A stretch of DNA of 64,000 nucleotides from the NCBI RefSeq assembly GCF_000003815.2, contig NC_049984.1, forward strand, positions 17,744,007 through 17,808,006, written 5' to 3'. The notes under the pieces were generated by a model. That model made no database searches. It saw only the letters and a program-made list of their open reading frames with translations, and was not told where the DNA came from. This document shows, piece by piece, positions 47,958-57,800 of this stretch. Position 1 is the first letter of the stretch; the number at the start of each line of letters is the position of its first letter. This DNA comes from Branchiostoma floridae (taxonomy: Eukaryota; Chordata; Leptocardii; Amphioxiformes; Branchiostomatidae). The position numbers were made by a program, and so were the translations under genes.

Positions 47958-48298
47958 GGTGGTATCTCACTGCACTTTGGGCACTGGCATGGCGGGGTTC
48001 GTTCACTGAGGCACTGTTGTGTTGTATTTTTGCCAACCTTTTATAATTTAGATATTGTGTAATATGTAATGCATGGCAGTAGCTGCTCAAGACCGCAACC
48101 TTTGGAGAAAGTATGCTCGACGAGTCGACCAATGCAACAGTGTTGCGGGAGGGTCTAAGGTCTAAGGTAAGGTAAGATCATGTAAAATTATGACAACGAA
48201 ATACACAAAACCATAAGAAAATTTGTTCTTTATCTCTGAAATCCGTTGAGTAATCTCTCAAACTCCGCAATGCCACACCGGTGCCCCGAGATACCACC
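47958..48298. mobile_element. Short inverted-repeat transposon, distant relative of family B
   Basis: Ends GGTGGTATCTC and GAGATACCACC, with GGGCACTGGCATGGCGG matched inverted by CCGCAATGCCACACCGGTGC. The interior TTTATAATTTAGATATTGTGTAATA recalls the 28694 element. Confidence 0.7.
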
Positions 48299-48669
48299 AA
48301 GTTGTATAGCAATAGTCCCATTGGTCCACCAATTTGATCTGTGAGTAGGAGACAAGAGTCAGGCCCTGCTTGGGTATGTTTTAAGGGACTGCATTCGTAA
48401 TTTTGGATGGTGACATAAAACCTGGGCGGCCCTGTTTATGATGAAACTTCAGCCACAGACGTCACATTTATCGAGAAGGGTAGGGGTGACCCTATGTCAC
48501 AGTTTGGCTGAAAACACAAGTCGTAGCGAAGCCACATTGTAACTACAAAAAGCATCTCGATTGAGGATGACTAGTATGTTTAAACTTTATCTAAAAGCAA
48601 AAATAACTGCACATCTCCAATTTTACCACCAGTAGACTGTCTCGGCAGGTGGCATTTTAAGTCCCATTT

Positions 48670-48994
48670 CAGGACTCGAAATACCACCAGTATATGCAGG
48701 TAATAGTGCAGGTAAAATTGGAGCTATGCAGGTATTTCTAATGTCTACCTGCACCTGGCCTGCACTAGTCCATGTACTGGTTTTTATACATAAATGTCAT
48801 ATGATGTAAGTGTATGTGGATTGTTATTAGCTGCATTGAAAGTTACCACATATAAAACATATAAGAAAAAATAACATTGGTTCCTGAACAATTTTAGTAT
48901 ATACCATACTTCCTAAATTCAGAGTGGTGCAGGTAATTTTCAAACTTAGCTGCACCTTAGTGCAGGTGTGCAGAAAAAAGTATTTCAAGCCCTA
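48670..48994. mobile_element. Short hAT-like transposon, family G
   Basis: Ends CAGGACTCGAAATAC and GTATTTCAAGCCCTA. GTGCAGGTAA/TTACCTGCAC words are paired throughout. About 325 bp; the CAGGGCT-type end suggests hAT. No clear duplication. Confidence 0.65.
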
Positions 48995-49358
48995 CATGTC
49001 ATGTGTACCTTGACATTTCACATACATGCTGAATGAAGACTTGGTTTACAAACACACACCCCAGACAGGGCACACCGTAAAACACACGCAGGGCGGATCA
49101 ACTGCTGATGATGTGCAAGTGTTAAGTAAAGCCATTGACTTGATGCATGGTCCATTCAAATGTAATCGAGATGCAAGGCCGTTCAAGGACCTTACTTACT
49201 ATGACATAAGTGAAATGAATTAGGTCAAATGGTGCACAGCCTGAGAATATTAAGTGTAGTCACTTTGAATGAATGAACATATATAAAGAAAAAGCAAGCA
49301 AGGGGTAAAAGGAGCAAAAGGTTCCAATTATGCCTTATTACGTAACCCATAAACTAGA

Positions 49359-49547
49359 TACTGTAAATGCATTTAAGTTCGCGGGGATTTAATTTCGCGG
49401 TCGCGGGAAAAGGGACTTTTCGCGTTGGATTTAAGTTCGCGGTAACACCATAGACTGCAGTCTAATACCATAGTAGACAAATACTAGTAGTCAAGAAGTA
49501 GTCACCGCGACCAATAATCCACCGCGAACATTTCTGCATTTACAGTA
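49359..49547. mobile_element. Short transposon with TACTGTAAATGCA ends, family H
   Basis: 189 bp. TACTGTAAATGCATTTAAG...GTTCGCGG matched by CCGCGAACATTTCTGCATTTACAGTA. GTTCGCGG/CCGCGAAC are repeated inside. TA at the ends fits a Tc1/mariner-type target. A widely seen marine-invertebrate type. Confidence 0.8.
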
Positions 49548-49998
49548 TGCTCAGAGTTTCTGTTGTTCAGGGCAATCCTTATCCTGACTTGAGATAACTG
49601 ACCAAAGGAATGTTGGGCTGGAAAATAGTGACCTTGAATATGTCCCGAAGGTCAGAGAAAAGTGTGGAGAACTTGTTATCAAAATATACTTCATGAGGAA
49701 TCCTTCATATTTTAATTAAAAAGAATTCGAAGTTGGTATCTGACTTTCAGCAGAGCTTAAAATAAGTCCTGCTAATACACCTCAGGTTGCAACTTAATTG
49801 TCCTTCTCCCTCACTTATTTAACGTTACTGATTTTCAAAAGGGTGTCGCTTGCAAAGTAATGATCATAATTGATCCTGATTAGAATTTCTGTTAGAAATT
49901 CATGAAGTTATATAATTGCTATGCCAAACATTTGAGTCATGCACCTTATTTCCGGGTGAGGCCACCTGTCGTATTCACATGGCTGAACAATAACTTAA

Positions 49999-50355
49999 AG
50001 GCAACCTAAGCAATATCACATTGTTAAAAGTGGAAATATTCTGAATAAGGCAGTCTGTATAATATTGACATCTAATGCACTATTTTAGCACATTTACATC
50101 ATTATTTCATAAATTGAGCCGTTAAAAACAGCGCGGGAATGAGTTGCACAAGGATTCCAGATCAAGTCCTTATTTTGGGGGGGTACAATAATAAGGAATA
50201 TCCTCGTGCAACTTGTCTCTGGGCCGTATTTAACCGCTCAAAGTATCAAATTATGATGTAAATGTGAGAATACAGTGCAGTAGATGTCAATATCATGCAG
50301 ATTGCCTTATTCAGAATATTTCCACTTTGACGCTGTAATATTGCTTAGGTTGCCT
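49999..50355. mobile_element. Short TTAA-target transposon, family I
   Basis: 357 bp, AGGCAACCTAAGCAATAT...ATATTGCTTAGGTTGCCT between TTAA copies (49995-49998, 50356-50359). Arms stay paired over roughly 150 bp (GTGGAAATATTCTGAATAAGGCA, GACATCTA, ACATCAT). Fits piggyBac or Kolobok. Confidence 0.85.
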
Positions 50356-50962
50356 TTAAATAAGCAGCATGTAAAATAATTCTTCAGAAATAAAATCCTG
50401 CACAACTTAGCAACATGACATTGTATAAAACATTATGCAAAATCACAAGTAGTGAGATCAATAAAATGTATTTGGGCAGCAAAGCAGATTCAGAAACAAT
50501 CTTCAAGATCATAATTCTAAAGTACAAGTTTTACAAAATGGTGAATCTAAATATGTCTTTTAAAATGTCATCCTTATCTAACACTGCTACATCACATGCC
50601 ACATTCTGCTGTGTATTATTGTCATGTATATGTATTTTCAAATATACATTTGTTTGTTGACTTGTTTTATCTTACAAAATTAATGATATTACCTTATGAA
50701 TCACCACAATCATCAGCAATATAGGGTATATAATGAGGCATAAAAAGAAAACACTAAGTCATAGAAACTCAACACCTTGTTCTCAGATTCCAAGATGCAT
50801 TATGCACCATACCGGTAAGGCTTAAATTGAATTGTTATACATGTACTTCTACTCTCATTTTCCTATGCCTCCATCAATTTTCTGCATTAATCGAAGACCA
50901 AAATTGTGGAAATCAAACTAACGTGTTACACCGAAGGGCAGCTACAATGTACCCCTATACAA

Positions 50963-51352
50963 TACAGTCAAACCTGCCCAAGATGACCACCCGGGGGACC
51001 GGGCAAAAGCGGTCTATTTGGACAGGTGGTCGGTTAGAAGAGTATCGACTCACAACATGCCCCATGCATAGTTTAAATGGTTTCCGTTGTGTTTAATGGC
51101 AAATAGCAAGCACACGCACGTGCATCCGCTGTCAGCCTTTATTTTGTAAACATCGTAATGGTAGTCAAAATCTGGCGCAAACTGACCGAATTCGGCACAA
51201 AATCGCGCTAGTTATCATTGAAAATCAATGACACCTCAAGATTTGAAAATGGCGTGGTGTGGTCATTATGGGCAGGGATTTGGTCCCAATTTTTGGCGGT
51301 CGCGTTGGCCAGGTGGTCGTTGTGAAGAGGTCGCTCAATGCTTACGTCAATT
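50963..51352 (+). mobile_element. Short transposon start (TACAGTCAAACCTG type), right end lost in gap
   Basis: Begins TACAGTCAAACCTGCCCAAG and ATGACCACCCGGGGGACC, with GTCTATTTGGACAGGTGGTC sub-terminal. GCCAGGTGGTCGTTGTGAAG before the gap is a related internal word. The expected inverted end is not in the sequence after the gap. Confidence 0.65.
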
Positions 51353-52003
51353 NNNNNNNNNNNNNNNNNNNNNNNNNNNNNNNNNNNNNNNNNNNNNNNN
51401 NNNNNNNNNNNNNNNNNNNNNNNNNNNNNNNNNNNNNNNNNNNNNNNNNNNNNNNNNNNNNNNNNNNNNNNNNNNNNNNNNNNNNNNNNNNNNNNNNNNN
51501 NNNNNNNNNNNNNNNNNNNNNNNNNNNNNNNNNNNNNNNNNNNNNNNNNNNNNNNNNNNNNNNNNNNNNNNNNNNNNNNNNNNNNNNNNNNNNNNNNNNN
51601 NNNNNNNNNNNNNNNNNNNNNNNNNNNNNNNNNNNNNNNNNNNNNNNNNNNNNNNNNNNNNNNNNNNNNNNNNNNNNNNNNNNNNNNNNNNNNNNNNNNN
51701 NNNNNNNNNNNNNNNNNNNNNNNNNNNNNNNNNNNNNNNNNNNNNNNNNNNNNNNNNNNNNNNNNNNNNNNNNNNNNNNNNNNNNNNNNNNNNNNNNNNN
51801 NNNNNNNNNNNNNNNNNNNNNNNNNNNNNNNNNNNNNNNNNNNNNNNNNNNNNNNNNNNNNNNNNNNNNNNNNNNNNNNNNNNNNNNNNNNNNNNNNNNN
51901 NNNNNNNNNNNNNNNNNNNNNNNNNNNNNNNNNNNNNNNNNNNNNNNNNNNNNNNNNNNNNNNNNNNNNNNNNNNNNNNNNNNNNNNNNNNNNNNNNNNN
52001 NNN
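51353..52003. other. Assembly gap (N run)
   Basis: 651 N. Confidence 1.
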
Positions 52004-53523
52004 TCAATGGTTCATCAGGTTTGTACACGACTGGGTATCAATGTTCTTTGTACACAACCGATACCAATTAACTGGCAACCTTTCAGTAGTTCTTATCCTC
52101 ATTTCCGGCAGACCAGTTGGAAGCAAAAGTACTCATCATTGCCCTAAGGAAGTAGACAAAGGACTACAGAAATATTGACAGGTAATTGGCATTTAGGTAA
52201 GTACAAAGAACTTCAATACCCAGTGTGACGACAAACCTGGAAGGCACAATAAAACTATCAACCTCAGTCTGTGAAGTAAAAGAATATCTTTAAGTTAATA
52301 TCTCGACCTTTCCTCAGTTGTATGTAGGCTAATTCACCCCTGAAGTCATGGTGCACATACATTACATGTATATATTAGAAAATAAGACGGACATTATAAG
52401 AGATATAACGTCCTTGAAAATAAGAAGAGCATCCACCCTTAACACTTAATATTGCTGCATCAGAATTTGCAGAACCTGACATAAAACCAATAACTACAAG
52501 TACCAGTACAAATAGACAACATTTTTAAGCTGCACAATGATCAATGCTATTAGACCGAACAAACTTTTTTTTCATTTCTTGTCTTGCCTGTACCTCTGTG
52601 TGGATGTAAGATAAGATCATACCAGATTACAATCAGAAAGACAAAACGTTGTAAAAATGACCAACCAGCAGAATAGGATATGTAAAAAAGATATCAAAGT
52701 AGACTGTATGTTAAGCTCAGCTCCTCTTGTATTTAGCAGCATATAGAAGTTAGTTTTTGAGTTAGGCACTTGATATATGGTCTGAGATGACCACAAAATT
52801 AGTTAAGGTGTCATCCAATACTCCAAGTCTTGTAACTTTTGTTAGATGCAATGTGTACGGTTTCTCATGTGAGCTACCTTTGCAGGGGAAGTGGTCATTA
52901 TGGATATGCATTAATGTAATGATACGAAAAAAGTACATGAGTGATATAACAACTTACTGTCAGTGCGATCAATCATTTGCTCATTCATACAATGTTTGAC
53001 TACTAAATACAACACTGACACTAAATGAAAGAATTGTTATTCAAAGTACAAAATCTGAGCACGAGATCACTTTGAAGTTGCCATAATGTGATGAAACAAA
53101 ATAAAAATGAAGACTGGGAGTCAGAGCCAAAGGTACGTATAGTTCTGCTATTGCCATTACATGCCAGATTGGAGACTATATGGATCTAACTCTAGTCAAA
53201 GAATACAGGCTTTTCATTTGATGTCAACTGCGCCATGTTGGATTACAGTATACGTTAAAACACTCGAAGATGCCATTGCTTAACCTTATTACCCGCCAAC
53301 ATGGTCGCCAAGGACTCAAATCATAATTATCATTACGTCAATGCAAAGCCTATATAAGTTGGTACCTTATATACTTGAAGTTTTACCTTAGTTTGTACAA
53401 CACAGAAAATTTTACCTCAGGAGTTTGACCCATTTTTCTGATGCACAATGATCTTTGGGACATCATGTCTAGGGGCCAACACCAAAACTTGCCTAACATG
53501 TCGACTTCACAAAAGCCACAACG
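52004..53523. other. No gene seen
   Basis: AT-rich, no element ends or coding recognised. Confidence 0.5.
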
Positions 53524-53531
53524 GTGGCAGT

Positions 53532-53847
53532 TAGGGGTGAGTACCGGTACAGAAAATTCAAGTCTAGGTTCGGTTCAGGTCCAGAGGATCAGGTCCAGGT
53601 CCGGACCTGTACCTGGACCTGATTCAGTACATGAAAGCAAGTCCATTTCGCTACAAAGAAGTATGTTTCGTGGAGTATTTGACTCTTTGAGCCCCAAAAC
53701 GTGTGAATTCCTGATCATATAATCTGTTTATTTTCTAATAGGTCCAGCATCCGGTTCACCGAATTTTTTCAGGTCAGTTTTTCCCGGACCGGTCCAATAA
53801 GAAAAAAACGGTTTTGTACCGGTGCACCGTATCGGTACCCACCCCTA
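53532..53847. mobile_element. hAT-like short transposon, family F (copy 2)
   Basis: 316 bp, TAGGGGTGAGTACCGGTAC...GGTACCCACCCCTA, flanked by identical 8-bp GTGGCAGT at 53524-53531 and 53848-53855. Internal GGTCCGGACCTG palindromes. Non-coding. Confidence 0.92.
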
Positions 53848-53855
53848 GTGGCAGT

Positions 53856-54680
53856 TAATGTCAGACCCCATTAACCCATGGTGAACTAGACCACAGCAGG
53901 TATTGATCTTGGGGCACCTTTGAACTGATCCTGATTTGATCAGTCCCAAAGACCAGCATGGGTCAAAAAAGAGGGTCAAGTTCCTAAAGGCATTGTCTGA
54001 AATTCGGTTCATCCCTGTTGTAGCGCCATTCCTAGGAAACACTGCTGTTGGTTAGCAGAAACCAGCAAAGAGAGAGTAAGAGAATTCCTGTGGTTATATA
54101 AAAATACATATTTTACAAAGATCTCAAATATCTCCAGCTAGACTTTCACAACTCTACGCTAATGTCTCCATGATATGAGTTATCAAAAATAGCCCTGGAG
54201 ACACATAGTCATAAGAATAGTCTTACTGTTTTCTACATTGCCTTGCCAGTTCACGGATTCCCTTTACAAACTTGCTGATATGTAGAAAAAGGCAAAGTTA
54301 TATGCTTAGTGAAGGGCAAAGATCAAACATCACACATTCAATGACCTTCAGATAACTTTGCTAACTGACAGAAGGTCACCGAATTTCAAAATCATCAGAA
54401 AATCAAGCATATAAAGTATATCCCTGAAAATCTACCATTACATTGGATGGGCTCTGTGGCCTTTGAACAACAGTTGATCCCTAAAGATCCTGTGGTGGTG
54501 GAAAGACCATCAGCCTTATTTCAGCCAAAAATATCCTTTTGAGATTGAGACTTTTGACTTGTCTGGTCAACTATTTTCTTTCTGTGTGACACTGGCTTTG
54601 AAGAATAATTTCAGCAGAATTCAGCGAGTCATACGTCATGTTTCCTACAGCCTATCCTAGTCACAAACAATACTGTAAGG
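53856..54680. other. Downstream flank / probable 3' UTR of CYBA
   Basis: Follows the CYBA stop on the minus strand. No consensus AATAAA in the first kilobase; the UTR end is undetermined. Confidence 0.4.
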
Positions 54681-54857
54681 CTAGAGGATGGTCGGGTCTC
54701 CTTCTACCGGTTGCGCCGGACGTTTCGGCCTGACGTGGGCCGGCGCCCGTGGGGGCGGCTGTGACGGTGGCTGTGTGATGACTGTCTGGTTGGAAGAACT
54801 GGGTGCGCCCTTAGTGTCGATGCCGATAGGCTGCCACTTTTCCCCGTGAAACGCAGC
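54681..54857 (-). CDS. CYBA: CYBA exon 6 with stop codon
   Basis: 177 nt including TAG. Acceptor TCTGCCAG, phase 0. It begins AAFHGEKWQPIGID (human AAVRGEQWTPIE), then a Ser/Thr linker, then the SH3-binding proline-rich segment QPPSQPPPRAPAHVRPKRP, and ends GDPTIL. Human exon 6 is 219 nt, so the acidic and proline-rich extreme C terminus is shorter here. The cytosolic tail is where p47phox-type organisers bind. Confidence 0.93.
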   Translation of the reverse strand, partial: AAFHGEKWQPIGIDTKGAPSSSNQTVITQPPSQPPPRAPAHVRPKRPAQPVEGDPTIL

Positions 54858-57800
54858 CTGGCAGACAACAAACGGGAACATCAGACAAGGCCACAACAAA
54901 ATCATTCGTTAATTCTCAGATCGTTCTGTACAGAAACCTCCTACTCATCACAGTAAAGGAAAGAAAACTGATGTAACACATGTCACGGTCATCAGGACTA
55001 GCCAAAACTACCATGTAAGGAACCGTTCAGGAGGGGAAACAGGGCAACAGAATAGATGGAAAGACAGTATCAGAGAATACATCTATGAAGGTTAGACATC
55101 CAGGTAAGCAATATTCAAATACAATTCAATCTCTACAACTGGATAAAAAAACGGATATTTACTTCCAGACGTTCGAGTAACTTTGCATATGATCCTAATG
55201 AGTTAGTGGTTAAACCAGTTTTTCTAGTTAGCTGTACTTGTATGGAATTGTTCTGCTAATTCATTCTAGTGACGCTGAAGAAGAGTGATGGATGTCACTC
55301 GAAACATCCGGAAGTAAATATCCGTTTTTTTAAATCCAGATGTAGAGATTGAATTGTATTTGAATATCAGAGAATAGACAGGCATGACACTAAGTGAAAC
55401 ATAAAGAAAACACCCAAAAAAAGCAAATGTGGAGAAACTGGTTGTCAGATCTTCCATGGTACCCCAACTGTCGAATAGTCATACAAAGAGATAGATGTAA
55501 TGAGATGAGATAGGGAGTCTGGTAGAGAATACAAAAAAACAAGATATGGCACTCTATTGACAACAGCACAGACACACAGCACAGTCAGCTGTTCTTTGCA
55601 ATCTGTTTATAACTACAACATTCTATGCCTGAAAAGGCCTATAAAATGTATCGTCCTAGGGTATACATGTACCAAAGAAAACTACAATTTGCTTAAGGTA
55701 GCAGTGTTTTTCATCAAACTGCATCCATATGTGATGACAAAGTCTAACACCAAAGCAGATACAGTTCATCACAGGAGCCTAAATCCTGGACAACTCTGAT
55801 CTATAAATAGACCTTTGATAATTGAACATTTACAAGTTTCAAAAGCTTGATATTTGATCAAAGGCCATAGACCAAAGCCCCTTTGATCAAACAGTCCACT
55901 CTTGGATGAAATTAGAAACACTAGCTCTGGGCACCAAAGAGAAAATTCAAGACTTTCTTTTTTGATGTATAGCATGGTTAAGAACACTCTAGTGTCTGAT
56001 GTATCAAATTATGCTTTTGAATGTCATTCTAAACTTCAATGGATTTTAGGCAAGACTGCAAATATGGCATCCTTACAACAACAGTAACATACTTAACACC
56101 TGTCGGAGTTGTAAAACCCATAGTTTCAATTCACTACGAACAGGGTTGGATAAGTCAATTAGCCTGATTGTCCCTGACAAGTGAAAGGGCCATTCGGACA
56201 AGCGGATGTCTGATCCCACCTGTCCGATTAGGCAAGTAAGATGTGCTGATATTTTTGTTGTTGTTTTCCCCCTGGTTCACTACCATCTGCCATCTGCCAT
56301 ACTGTTGTTTCCCCCCTGGTTCATGGCCATCAAGGATGCAAAAAAACTTATGGAAAATGTCACTTAAATTTCGGGTAAGTGAAAAGTTGGTTCAGGCAAG
56401 TAAGTTTTTTTATGTACTTGCCCGATAGGACAAGTAACTTTGAGAAAACTTGTCCAACCCTGACAAAACTGCAGTAAATGAACTTTAAGACTTTCAAGGG
56501 CTAGATTTGTGTTGAATTGTGGTGAAACTTAACACAAGAGGCCAGTCACATTTATAGTGCATTGAAACAAAAAAGAACAAGTCATATAGTCTCTAACATT
56601 AATCAAATCACAAGCAAAGGTCTGTTCAAAAACTGGACACAGGTCACAGAAGTGCTTTCTCTGAGGCCACAAGATGATTCCAAGTTTCTAGTAAGTTCTC
56701 CCTTTGCTTACTTCATACACAACACTTCCTGTGCACTTTGGGAACATTGCTTCCTTGTTCCATGCCTTCAAGGCTTACTCGGCCCTGGAGATACAGTTGT
56801 AAGGAGATTAATAACTGAAATCCAAGAAGTGATGGGACCATCTTGCCTTTCCTTCACACAAGGCTGCCACATCGTTTAGACAAAGGGTACTTTAATCTTG
56901 AATTATAGCGACCTTGGCTGGGACTAAAACGCACTTCAAAACTGATCATTCTAGAAATGAATGTGCAGCACTAGACTTCTAGACAACTGTGTCTTTTGAT
57001 CTAAGGTCTATAATATGGTACAAGGCTGCTAATGTCAACATCATAAGGCTAACGCTTCCTTAGTGATCCTTTGATCTGAGTCCTGTAACATTTTACTGAG
57101 TGGCCAAGTTGGATGAAAGAAGGCCTTAAGTTTGGGTTGATGCGTGATGTACTCACCACAAAGTAAATGATGCTAGCGATGAAGAGACCTAGGGCACCCA
57201 GGATGGTGGGGAGCTGGAAGCCTGCAGGCACACACAATCTGTAACACAAGGGAACATGCTTAGATGTATTACAAGGTCTTAGTCATGTTGGTGTTTGAAT
57301 ACCCATAGGGACAGAGTCTGGTTAGAAGTTCACGGACATTCTGCAGAACCGTAAAAAAAGAGTTTGCAACTGAAGTAATGGAATGAAGAAAAGAGCATAC
57401 ATTTGTACATGTACGTTAACAGTGTGATGAGGTCACCACGAAAGTCACTAATGTGAAACCACCACAGAGACTTCAAGATTCACAGTTAGAGAACTTGAGA
57501 ATTTCTACTCCAAATATGGAATGAATGGAACGTCGAGAATGTGATTGGATCCCAACTTATGAAGTTAGGATTGCTTTACGCCTTTTCTCCCTGTCCTTTA
57601 TTAGGTAACTTTGTACATTCTTACATCTGCCTTACATCATGTTAGAGTTGACTAATTACAATAGAAAAATTCCAGAACTGTCTAAAGATTATCTTGCAAT
57701 AATGAATAAAGGAAGACTTTCATTGCACAATTTTCGCCTGACCCAGCAATGAAAAAATGCAACTTATATGTTCAACAGCACCAAAAACTTCTCTCTGTTT

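Noticed and set aside
51228-52178. Frames of 228-316 codons
   Set aside because: They cross the 651-N gap.
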